Assembly (NCBI GenBank): GCA_020053475.1
Contig: JAGVNC010000099.1
Span: 1-55,334 of the forward strand
Length of the DNA stretch: 55,334 nt
Source of the DNA: Candidatus Omnitrophota bacterium
GTDB taxonomy: Bacteria; Omnitrophota; Gorgyraeia; Zapsychrales; Zapsychraceae
Reading direction: 5' to 3'
Position numbers and translations under genes: made by a program. Positions 7,574 to 15,445 of this stretch are shown piece by piece. The notes under the pieces were generated by a model. That model saw only the letters and a program-made list of their open reading frames with translations, was not told the origin of the DNA and made no database searches. Position 1 is the stretch's first letter, and each line of letters opens with the position of its first letter.

Positions 7574-9067
7574 ATGCCCCCTGAAAATCAACAAAAACAA
7601 AGTTACTTTCACAACTGGATCAGTGTCCTTGGAATAATCTTTTCTGTCATCTGGTTTGTCATCATTTTGTTTTTGTGGATATTAGATTTTACCGCGAAAG
7701 AAAAAAATCCCTATCTCGGCGTTGTCATCTATTTTTTCCTTCCCATGTTGCTGACTTTCAGCTTGGTTGTTATCCCCTTAGGCGCCTGGCGGGAACGGAA
7801 GAAAAGATTAAGAGGGATTAAAGTCAGGCGATTTCCTATTATTGATTTTAACAACCCCCATCATCAGCAGTTGGCTTATACCATCTGGGGGATTGTGACT
7901 CTGTTTTTCCTTTTTACGTTAGTTGGCGTTTATCAAGGGTACCATTTTACAGAATCAAATGAATTCTGCGGGAAGCTTTGTCATGAGGTGATGAAGCCGG
8001 AATTTGTCGCGTACTCCCAATCCCCTCATGCCCGGGTGAAATGTGTGGAATGCCACATTGGTCCGGGGGTGAACTGGTTCGTCCGTTCTAAATTATCCGG
8101 GACATATCAGGTTTTTTCCGTTCTTGCTAAGAAATATCCGCGCCCCATTGAGACCCCGGTTAAGAATTTACGCCCTGCCCAGGAAACCTGTGAAGAATGT
8201 CATTGGCCTAGGCAGTTTTATGGGGCGGTTGAAAGAAACCATCAATATTATATGCCGGATGAAAAGAATTCTCCCTGGCAGACGCGATTGCTCATTAGAG
8301 TCGGCGGGGGCGTTCCTCCGTATGGGAAAGAAGAGGGCATCCACTGGCACATGAATATTAAGGATAAAGTTTACTATATTGCCAGTGATGATAAGCGCCA
8401 GGTGATTCCGTGGATAAAAACTGTGAGCCCGGATGGGAAAGAAAGAATTTTCGTCGATAAAACATCAAAATTTACAGCGGCCAATCCTCCTGACAAAGAA
8501 ATGCGTTTGATGGATTGTATGGATTGCCATAACCGGCCTAGCCATGTTTTCAAATCTCCTTCAGTCGCCATTGATGAAGCGATGGCGTACGGAGCTATTG
8601 ACCAGTCGCTTCCCTATATCAAACGAGAAGCGGTTAAGGCCCTTTTCGCAGATTATTCTTCCCAGCCAGAAGCGAAAATAAAAATTCAGCAGAACCTGGA
8701 AAATTTTTATCAAAAAAATTACCCGCAAGAATGGTCGGAGAAAAAGGAAAATATCAACAAGGCGGTTCAATCTATTATACAAATTTATGGAACTAATTTT
8801 TTCCCGGAAATGAAAGTTTCCTGGAAAGAGTATCCGAATAATATCGGGCATTGGATTTTCCCGGGATGTTTCCGCTGCCACGATGAGAATCATAAAACGG
8901 AAGACGGAACAACTCTTTCGAGAGAATGCAACACCTGCCACACCATTATTGAACAGGGCGCGCCGGACTCTTTAGAAAAGAATGCGGAGGGGCTCAGCTT
9001 TCGTCATCCGGAAGAAGATGAATCGTGGAAAGAAATGAGTTGTAGTGAATGTCATGAGGGGAAATAA
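7574..9067 (+). CDS. NapC/NirT-like membrane heptahaem cytochrome c
   Basis: A 497-residue protein with three N-terminal transmembrane helices (about residues 15-37, 50-75 and 95-120), then a periplasmic haem domain. The first haem site is CGKLCH (CX3CH) followed by EVMKPEF and KCVECHIGPG, the layout of the NapC/NrfH quinol-dehydrogenase module, where the first haem site lies near the membrane. Five more sites follow: CEECH, CMDCH, CFRCH, CNTCH, CSECH, for seven in total. A long haem-free insert (roughly residues 215-310) is rich in aromatic and charged residues. It probably moves electrons from the quinone pool to periplasmic carriers. The neighbouring octahaem, Fe-S and NrfD genes suggest it is one of several quinone-linked modules here. 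RBS GGTGG is weak. Confidence 0.88.
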   Translation: MPPENQQKQSYFHNWISVLGIIFSVIWFVIILFLWILDFTAKEKNPYLGVVIYFFLPMLLTFSLVVIPLGAWRERKKRLRGIKVRRFPIIDFNNPHHQQLAYTIWGIVTLFFLFTLVGVYQGYHFTESNEFCGKLCHEVMKPEFVAYSQSPHARVKCVECHIGPGVNWFVRSKLSGTYQVFSVLAKKYPRPIETPVKNLRPAQETCEECHWPRQFYGAVERNHQYYMPDEKNSPWQTRLLIRVGGGVPPYGKEEGIHWHMNIKDKVYYIASDDKRQVIPWIKTVSPDGKERIFVDKTSKFTAANPPDKEMRLMDCMDCHNRPSHVFKSPSVAIDEAMAYGAIDQSLPYIKREAVKALFADYSSQPEAKIKIQQNLENFYQKNYPQEWSEKKENINKAVQSIIQIYGTNFFPEMKVSWKEYPNNIGHWIFPGCFRCHDENHKTEDGTTLSRECNTCHTIIEQGAPDSLEKNAEGLSFRHPEEDESWKEMSCSECHEGK

Positions 9068-9130
9068 TTGACAGACCGGTGAGGAACTGAACCGGCATCG
9101 CTGTAGTAAAAAAAACTATAGGAGTTTGAA

Positions 9131-9877
9131 TTGAAACTGCCAAAAATCCCCCAACAAATTATCAGTTTATTCATCCTTCTCTTGGTGGTCTTAACCGGTT
9201 TTCTTTTCGCCCGTAAATATTTTACACCACCCAGTTTTGGTCTGTACGGACATTACCGTGCTAATGCCGTTGATGAAATAAAAGCAAGGGGAATGAAGTA
9301 CGCAGGTTCTGAGTCTTGTATTGAATGCCACGACGATATCTATAATCTTAAAGCCAAGGGATATCATAAAAACGTCGCTTGTGAGATTTGTCATGGGCCC
9401 GCTGGAAAGCATGCCGACGATCCATCGGAAACATCACCGGAAATCCCTCATGATCGCAGCAAGTGTACGATCTGTCATGATTACAACCTGGCACGGCCGA
9501 CGGGATTCCCTCAAATTATTGCCAACCAGCACAATCCCGGGAAATTTTGTACACAGTGCCATCAAGCTCATAATCCGACACTGCCCCACACACCAAATGA
9601 ATGCGGCGCCTGCCATCGTGAAATCGCCAGCCAAAAAATGGTTTCCCATCACGCCTCGTTAGAATGCACAACGTGTCATGAGGCTCCCCTTGAGCATTTG
9701 ACGGACCCCCGTTCTTTTGAGGTCAAGAAGCCTATGACGAAGGAATTTTGCGGCCAATGTCACGCCCGCGATGCAAATAGCCCGGTGGAAATCCCGAGAA
9801 TCGATCTACAGATACATGGGGGGCGTTATCTGTGCTGGGATTGTCATTATCCGCATAACCCGGAGGCGAATCGATGA
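9131..9877 (+). CDS. Membrane-anchored octahaem c-type cytochrome
   Basis: A 248-residue protein starting at TTG, with TAGGAG 6 bases upstream that decides the start. One N-terminal transmembrane anchor (residues about 10-27) precedes eight CXXCH motifs: CIECH, CEICH, CTICH, CTQCH, CGACH, CTTCH, CGQCH, CWDCH. Distal His ligands are plentiful (KGYHKN, VSHHAS, QIHGGR). The stop overlaps the start of the ferredoxin subunit gene, which is followed by NrfD. A multihaem cytochrome, Fe-S subunit and NrfD set recalls the Hmc, Tmc and Qrc transmembrane complexes of sulfate reducers and the ActAB/NrfD family. It is therefore likely the periplasmic haem subunit of a quinone-reactive complex. The direction of electron flow cannot be told. 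Confidence 0.87.
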   Translation: MKLPKIPQQIISLFILLLVVLTGFLFARKYFTPPSFGLYGHYRANAVDEIKARGMKYAGSESCIECHDDIYNLKAKGYHKNVACEICHGPAGKHADDPSETSPEIPHDRSKCTICHDYNLARPTGFPQIIANQHNPGKFCTQCHQAHNPTLPHTPNECGACHREIASQKMVSHHASLECTTCHEAPLEHLTDPRSFEVKKPMTKEFCGQCHARDANSPVEIPRIDLQIHGGRYLCWDCHYPHNPEANR

Positions 9878-10641
9878 TCAAAGAAAGTACTTCAATGACC
9901 AGAAGGGAATTCTTAGAGATTTGCTTAAAAAGTTTCCCCTTGTTTGTATTTTTTCCTACTTTTTGGATTGATGAACTTTTGGCTTTCGATGCCGAGACCT
10001 ATGATCCAACCAAGCACAACTACGCCATGGGAATTGATATCGACAAGTGCATCGGCTGCGGACGATGCGTAGCCGCCTGCAAAATCGAAAATGATGTTCC
10101 CAAAGAACAGGAGTATTTCAGGACTTGGGTGGAACGTTATGTTGTTTCTACCGACGGAGAAACCCAAGTCGACAGCCCCAACGGAGGGATTGACGGCTTC
10201 CCAGTCTTAAATAGCGACGAAACTATTTTAAAATCATTTTTTGTCCCTAAATTATGTAACCACTGCTCGAATCCGCCTTGCGTTCAAGTGTGCCCTGTGG
10301 GGGCGACATTTAAAAGCCGGGACGGAGTTGTGCTGATTGATGAAAAATATTGTGTCGGTTGCCGCTACTGTATCCAGGCCTGTCCTTATGGGGCGCGGTA
10401 TATGCACCCGGAAAAACACGTCGCCGACAAATGCACGATGTGCTACCATCGGATTACCAAAGGAAAACTCCCGGCTTGTGTGGAGGTTTGTCCGACGAAA
10501 GCAAGAATTTTCGGGGAGTTAGGCCAGCAAAGCAGCCCGATCTTACGGTTCCTTCGTTTTAATGACACCAGGACATTAAAATCGGAACTGAATACCAAGC
10601 CAAAGATTTTCTATGCCGGTGCAGACGGCGAGGTGAGGTAA
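9874..10641 (+). CDS. Periplasmic 4Fe-4S ferredoxin subunit (PsrB/HybA/HmcB-like)
   Basis: A 255-residue iron-sulfur protein with a Tat-type signal near the N terminus (TRREFLE then a hydrophobic run). Cysteine groups come in ferredoxin order: CIGCGRCVAAC, CNHCSNPPCVQVC, CVGCRYCIQAC, and CTMC ... CVEVC. This gives sites for up to four 4Fe-4S clusters, as in PsrB, HybA and HmcB. It should link the octahaem cytochrome to the NrfD quinone subunit encoded 3 bases downstream. The ATG overlaps the preceding stop codon; an internal ATG at residue 8 is an alternative start just before the Tat motif. Confidence 0.92.
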   Translation: MIKESTSMTRREFLEICLKSFPLFVFFPTFWIDELLAFDAETYDPTKHNYAMGIDIDKCIGCGRCVAACKIENDVPKEQEYFRTWVERYVVSTDGETQVDSPNGGIDGFPVLNSDETILKSFFVPKLCNHCSNPPCVQVCPVGATFKSRDGVVLIDEKYCVGCRYCIQACPYGARYMHPEKHVADKCTMCYHRITKGKLPACVEVCPTKARIFGELGQQSSPILRFLRFNDTRTLKSELNTKPKIFYAGADGEVR

Positions 10642-10644
10642 AAT

Positions 10645-11808
10645 ATGCATCCAGTTTTTAGCGGATATATTTATCCTAATGAATATGAGCTCCACTGGGG
10701 ATTGTTGATTGTCATCTATCCGTATTTGACCGGTCTTGTTGCTGGAGCTTTTATTCTCGCTTCATTGAATAGAACTTTCAACGTCAAAGTCTTAGAACCG
10801 GTTTACCGATTGGCGCTGTTAACGGCTCTGTCTTTTCTTATTGTTGCACCCTTACCGCTGTTTTCTCACTTAGGCCATCCGGAACGCGCCTTGGAAATGC
10901 TCTGGACTCCCCACATTGGATCAGCCATGGCGATGTTTGGTTTTGTGTATGCCTGGTATTTACTTATGGTTTTATTACTCGAGATTTGGTTTGATTACCG
11001 GAAAGACATCGTGATTTATTCTCAAGAAAAGAAGGGAGTCGCAAAATATTTCTACAGGATCCTGACATTGGGAGCAACTGACATTTCTGAAGAGGCCTTG
11101 CGTTTTGATGATCGGGCTGGAAAATTCATCACGATTATCGGAATCCCGTCGGCCTTTTTGCTTCACGGCTACGTTGGATTTATTTTTGGTTCGGTGAAAG
11201 CGAATCCGTGGTGGAGCTCGGTCTTGATGCCTATTGTTTTTCTTTTCTCCGCTATTGTTTCAGGGATCGCCATGGTATTTCTGCTTCATATGATTACGGA
11301 TATGTTCCGCTGGAAAACTCCGAATATGGCTTGTCTCAATAAACTCGCAGAATTTCTCCTTTATGCGATGCTGATCGATTTCTCGCTTGAGATGTTGGAT
11401 TTTATCCATCGGCTTTATGAATCAGAAGAATCAATCCATATCCTCGGTGATCTCATCCAAAACCGTCTTTTTTTAAGTTTGATCATTAGCCAAATCGTGG
11501 TCGGCACGTTAACCCCTATTTTGGGGATCATCGTTGCCAGGTTTGGCAATCTCCCCGATGAAATGCGAAGGATGATGTATTTTCTTTCAACCATTTTGGT
11601 CCAGGTCGGTATTTTCAGCACCCGTTGGAATGTTGTCGTTGGAGGGCAGCTCTTCTCAAAAAGTTTAAGAGGCCTCACAATGTATAAGGTCCAAGTGCTC
11701 GGGCTGGAAGGCATTTTGATGTGCATCTTTTTACTCGTATTGCCTTTTATCATTTTGTACACGTTCATCAAAATTCTCCCGCCTTGGCCGCATGCCGAAA
11801 CAAAATAG
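10645..11808 (+). CDS. NrfD/PsrC-family membrane quinone-binding subunit
   Basis: A 387-residue polytopic protein with about nine or ten transmembrane helices. It has the NrfD features of an early helix containing YPYLTGLVAGAFILASL, an acidic pair in HLGHPERALEML, and LHGYVGFIFGSVKANPWW in the middle. It anchors the ferredoxin subunit and reacts with membrane quinone. RBS GAGGTGAGG lies just before the ATG. It closes the cytochrome/Fe-S/NrfD module. A cytoplasmic loop around residues 125-155 is longer than in minimal NrfD proteins. Confidence 0.93.
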   Translation: MHPVFSGYIYPNEYELHWGLLIVIYPYLTGLVAGAFILASLNRTFNVKVLEPVYRLALLTALSFLIVAPLPLFSHLGHPERALEMLWTPHIGSAMAMFGFVYAWYLLMVLLLEIWFDYRKDIVIYSQEKKGVAKYFYRILTLGATDISEEALRFDDRAGKFITIIGIPSAFLLHGYVGFIFGSVKANPWWSSVLMPIVFLFSAIVSGIAMVFLLHMITDMFRWKTPNMACLNKLAEFLLYAMLIDFSLEMLDFIHRLYESEESIHILGDLIQNRLFLSLIISQIVVGTLTPILGIIVARFGNLPDEMRRMMYFLSTILVQVGIFSTRWNVVVGGQLFSKSLRGLTMYKVQVLGLEGILMCIFLLVLPFIILYTFIKILPPWPHAETK

Positions 11809-11866
11809 TTCGTGAAATGAGACATCTTTTTATCTATTAATTCTCTTTTGGCTAAATTTTCACATC

Positions 11867-13096
11867 ATGTTCATTCCGAGTCTAAGATCCAGAATATTTT
11901 TCTTTCTTTTATCCCTCCTGTCATTTTCTCTGCCAACGTTATCCAGCGCTGATGATCTAGATAACGAAACTTGTTTGTCCTGCCATGAATCTGATAAACC
12001 AATTGTTGATCGTAAGATATTTGGGGCCTCGGTTCATCAAGGATTAAAATGCATCGATTGCCACACGTCCGTGGCTGAAATTCCTCACGCAGAGAAAATG
12101 CCTAAAGTCGAATGCTCCTCCTGCCATGAGGCTGAAAAAAAACAATTCGAGGATAGCCTTCATGGCAAGGCCTTAGCCCGGGGAGATGCCCTGGCTCCCC
12201 GCTGTCAGAATTGTCATGGGGATCACGGAATTCTTCCGGTAAAGAATCCGGACTCTAGAGTTGCCCCTTTACGTATCCTTTTTGTCTGCGGATCCTGCCA
12301 TCAGGAAGGGACCAAGGTGCAGGAACAGCGAAGCATCCATCAAGATCATATCCTTGAAAATTATTCTGAGAGTATTCACGCCGAGGGTCTTTTCAAAAAA
12401 GGGCTGAGCGTCAGTGCCACCTGTGTTTCCTGCCATCATGCCCACGACATTCTGCCTCCCGCAGATCCGCGTTCTTCCATTGCGAAAAGTAATATTGTCA
12501 ATACCTGTTTAAAATGCCATTCTGAAATTGAGAACGTCCATCAAAAAATTATTAATCATGAATTGTGGGAAAAAGAACCGCACCGCATTCCTGTTTGCGT
12601 CGATTGCCATCAGCCTCACACAGTGCGTAAAGTTTTTTACGATCAAGGGGTGGCTAACCGGGATTGCCTGGAGTGTCATGGGAGGGAAGACATCAAGTCT
12701 TCAGCCGATGGAGGGTCATTGTTTGTTAATCCAGAGGTACTTAAAAATTCAATTCACGCTAAGACCGCCTGCGCGCAGTGCCATTCAGAGGTTTCCCCAT
12801 CGAATGCCCGAGCCTGTGCCACGATTAAAAATAAAGTCAACTGTGGCGTCTGCCATAATAAAGAAGTTGAGATCTTCCAGGAAAGCATCCATGGAAAATT
12901 TTATGCCAAGAATGATCCCAACGCCCCGGGATGCACAGACTGCCACGGGACACATTCTGTTTTAGATAAGAAAAATATTTCGTCACCTACATATCCGACA
13001 AATGTCCCAACGCTGTGTGCTAGTTGCCATCAGGAAGGGGAAAAAGCTGCTGTACGCAGAAAGAATCAGGAACATGAAATTACCGTTCATTATTAG
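11867..13096 (+). CDS. N-terminal part (13 haems) of a frameshifted multihaem cytochrome c-b fusion
   Basis: A 409-residue frame with a signal peptide ending near LSSAD. Thirteen CXXCH motifs are present: CLSCH, CIDCH, CSSCH, CQNCH, CGSCH, CVSCH, CLKCH, CVDCH, CLECH, CAQCH, CGVCH, CTDCH, CASCH. The frame ends abruptly at EHEITVHY-stop, inside a repeat where an earlier unit reads HILENYSESIHAEG. The next frame continues with RESIHGKELLKGG, so one surplus base near 13093-13096 (cat-tat-t-aga) separates two halves of one protein. The complete product would have about 915 residues. The fused design recalls Geobacter CbcL, a quinone oxidoreductase joining a multihaem c domain to a cytochrome b, but has far more haems. 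No clear RBS is seen at the ATG. Confidence 0.85.
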   Translation: MFIPSLRSRIFFFLLSLLSFSLPTLSSADDLDNETCLSCHESDKPIVDRKIFGASVHQGLKCIDCHTSVAEIPHAEKMPKVECSSCHEAEKKQFEDSLHGKALARGDALAPRCQNCHGDHGILPVKNPDSRVAPLRILFVCGSCHQEGTKVQEQRSIHQDHILENYSESIHAEGLFKKGLSVSATCVSCHHAHDILPPADPRSSIAKSNIVNTCLKCHSEIENVHQKIINHELWEKEPHRIPVCVDCHQPHTVRKVFYDQGVANRDCLECHGREDIKSSADGGSLFVNPEVLKNSIHAKTACAQCHSEVSPSNARACATIKNKVNCGVCHNKEVEIFQESIHGKFYAKNDPNAPGCTDCHGTHSVLDKKNISSPTYPTNVPTLCASCHQEGEKAAVRRKNQEHEITVHY

Positions 13097-14621
13097 AGAA
13101 AGCATTCATGGGAAAGAACTATTAAAAGGAGGCCTGGTTGTAACCGCGACCTGCACCAGCTGCCATACCGCGCATAAAGAATTGCCTGCATCAGATCCGG
13201 AGTCCAGCGTTAACCGGAGTAAAGTTTCTGCCACTTGCGCTAGCTGTCATCAAGGGATTTATGAGAAATTTATCCGCAGTGTGCACGCCATAGGGAAGGG
13301 GAAGGATTCAGATAAGTTGCCTGTCTGCAATGATTGTCATTCCGCTCATACCATTAAACGGACCGACGCGGATAATTTCAAACTGGAAGTCATGGACCGT
13401 TGCGGGAAATGTCATAGGGATATTGCCATGACCTATTTTGATACTTTTCACGGGAAAGTTTCCAAGCTAGGTTACGGCAAAACAGCCAAATGCCATGACT
13501 GTCACGGATCCCACGAGATCTTGCCGATCGTGAATCCGCGCTCAACTTTGAGCCGGGAAAATATTGTGACGACCTGCATGAAATGTCATCCAGGTGCGAC
13601 CCGCCGGTTTTCGGGGTATTTGACGCACGCCACTCACCATGACCCCAAAAAATATCCATGGATATTCTGGACGTTTTGGTCAATGACAGGACTTCTCGTT
13701 GGGGTATTTTTTATGAGCGGCCTGCATACGCTTTTATGGCTGCCACAGTCTTTGGCCATGCGGAAAAAACATCCACCCCAAACCTACGATATCGATGAAA
13801 AACAATACGTCCGTTTTTCTCTGCGCTACCGCATCATGCACGCGATTATGATCGTAAGTTTCTTGACCCTGGCCATAACCGGCATGACATTGAAATTTTC
13901 CTATACGAAATGGGCTAATTTTATTTCGCATTTGCTTGGCGGGTTTGAAGTCTCCGGGTTCATCCATCGCACGGCGGCGGTCATTATGTTCGGGCTCTTT
14001 TTTGCGCATATCGGGGATCTCATCCGGTCAAGAAAAACACAATCCCTCACCTGGAAAGACATTCTGCTAGGCCCCAACACCATGCTCATTACCGGAAAAG
14101 ATATTAAGGAATTGATCGCCACGATCAAATGGTATATTGGCAAAGGGCCGCGGCCGGTTTATGGACGATGGACATATTGGGAAAAGTTTGATTATCTGGC
14201 GGTCTTTTGGGGGATTACGATTATCGGTTCCTCAGGGCTTATCTTATGGTTCCCGGAAGCCTTTACCCGTTTTTTGCCCGGATGGCTGGTGAATGTCGCA
14301 ACGATTATTCACAGCGACGAGGCATTGCTCGCGACAGGGTTTATCTTCACAATCCATTTTTTCAACACACATTTCCGGCCGGAAAAATTCCCGATGGACA
14401 AGGTGATTTTTACGGGAAGGACATCGATTGAGGAATTAAAACACGAGCGGCCGACTGAATATGAAGCCCTGATCGCTAAGCAGGAGCTCGAAAAGCATCT
14501 CGCCCCGCCGATGCTCCCGGAACAGGTCAAGGTAATTACAATTTTTGCCTGGATTGCGCTTATCATTGGAATAAGTTTAATCATCGGTATTATTTATTCC
14601 ATATTTTTTATCTACAAATAA
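13074..14621 (+). CDS. C-terminal part (6 haems plus cytochrome b domain) of the frameshifted fusion
   Basis: This frame joins the preceding one by a single-base shift near 13095; coding texture begins at RESIHG. An ATG at 13074 could start it independently, but that leaves it without a signal peptide. Six CXXCH motifs follow (CTSCH, CASCH, CNDCH, CGKCH, CHDCH, CMKCH), so the joined protein has 19. The last about 330 residues form a membrane cytochrome b domain with at least four helices and candidate b-haem histidines in RIMHAIMIVSF, GFIHRTAAVIMFG, FFAHIG and TIHFFNTH. Such a domain would take electrons from quinol and pass them to the periplasmic haem wire. A sequencing indel, a true pseudogene and programmed frameshifting are all possible; the downstream half shows no decay. 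Confidence 0.85.
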   Translation: MKLPFIIRESIHGKELLKGGLVVTATCTSCHTAHKELPASDPESSVNRSKVSATCASCHQGIYEKFIRSVHAIGKGKDSDKLPVCNDCHSAHTIKRTDADNFKLEVMDRCGKCHRDIAMTYFDTFHGKVSKLGYGKTAKCHDCHGSHEILPIVNPRSTLSRENIVTTCMKCHPGATRRFSGYLTHATHHDPKKYPWIFWTFWSMTGLLVGVFFMSGLHTLLWLPQSLAMRKKHPPQTYDIDEKQYVRFSLRYRIMHAIMIVSFLTLAITGMTLKFSYTKWANFISHLLGGFEVSGFIHRTAAVIMFGLFFAHIGDLIRSRKTQSLTWKDILLGPNTMLITGKDIKELIATIKWYIGKGPRPVYGRWTYWEKFDYLAVFWGITIIGSSGLILWFPEAFTRFLPGWLVNVATIIHSDEALLATGFIFTIHFFNTHFRPEKFPMDKVIFTGRTSIEELKHERPTEYEALIAKQELEKHLAPPMLPEQVKVITIFAWIALIIGISLIIGIIYSIFFIYK

Positions 14622-14666
14622 CTCAAGCCGATTTTCAAACCCGGAACCCGGAATTCATAAAAATCG

Positions 14667-14695
14667 TTGTACTAATTTTATTTTTCTGCTAGGAT
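14667..14695 (+). promoter_or_regulatory. Possible sigma70-type promoter for the cytochrome maturation operon
   Basis: TTGTAC and TAGGAT are separated by 17 bases in an AT-rich gap, 58 bases before the lipoprotein start. The match is moderate, but it is the best candidate in the gap between the fusion cytochrome and the maturation operon. Confidence 0.35.
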
Positions 14696-14752
14696 TATCT
14701 TCTTCAAAATTAATTAAAATTAATTTCAACCGAATTAAATAAGATAATTATT

Positions 14753-15445
14753 ATGAAACCAAAATCACCGTACATTCAGCTTTCCTCTTTTGTCGTTCTA
14801 CTCTTGATTAGTGGGATATCGGGGGGATGCGGGCAGCCGCCTTTAACCCGGAATTATGAAGAAATATTAATCGACTCTAAAGTAGAGAAACGTTCTGATG
14901 CAACTGAGATGGGGGAGATGCCTAATGACGATGTCCATGCGAAGCTTAAAATGGATCCGATGACTCTCTCCCAGCCAATCATGAATTCAGTCGCACCAAC
15001 ACCTTTAAGCTGGAGTACCCCTTCTGGTTGGAATGAGATCAAGGGAGATGGGATGAGACTGGTGACATTTACAACCCTTGATAAAGAATTTCCCATCGAA
15101 ACATCGATTGTCTCTTTGGCCGGGCCGGCCGGTGGGATTTCTGCCAACATTACCCGCTGGCTTAAACAATTGAATCTGCCTGATCCGTCGGGTCAAGAGT
15201 TAGATGATTTTATGAACCGACAAGAAAAGATTAAAATCTTATCAGGGTTGACGGCACAGCTCGTTGATTTTACTCAATGGCAGAAAGATGCGCCTCCCCA
15301 AACTTCGTCCATGATGGCGGCCATTATCGAGCAGGAAAATTCGAGAATTTTTGTGAAAATGACCGGGGCCAAATCAGGTATTCTTCAAAATACGGATTCC
15401 TTTAAATCACTTATTCAATCGCTGCATTTTACAGATACACAATGA
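14753..15445 (+). CDS. Lipoprotein of unknown function in cytochrome c maturation operon
   Basis: A 230-residue predicted lipoprotein: a basic N terminus, a hydrophobic segment and a lipobox ending SGGC at about residue 25. A low-complexity linker runs to about residue 80. The folded part begins LSWSTPSGW and contains MRLVTFTT, SIVSLAGPAGG and NITRWLKQLNLP. I recall this domain as common in planctomycete and verrucomicrobial genomes next to ResB/CcsA genes, but no function is established. Its stop overlaps the start of resB (ATGA), indicating coupling. It may help cytochrome c assembly at the outer face of the membrane; this rests on position only. Confidence 0.75.
   Translation: MKPKSPYIQLSSFVVLLLISGISGGCGQPPLTRNYEEILIDSKVEKRSDATEMGEMPNDDVHAKLKMDPMTLSQPIMNSVAPTPLSWSTPSGWNEIKGDGMRLVTFTTLDKEFPIETSIVSLAGPAGGISANITRWLKQLNLPDPSGQELDDFMNRQEKIKILSGLTAQLVDFTQWQKDAPPQTSSMMAAIIEQENSRIFVKMTGAKSGILQNTDSFKSLIQSLHFTDTQ

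Noticed and set aside
13002-13073. First 24 codons of the open frame for the C-terminal cytochrome half
   Set aside because: They are an out-of-frame reading of the preceding CASCHQEGEK segment, which is clearly coded in the other frame.
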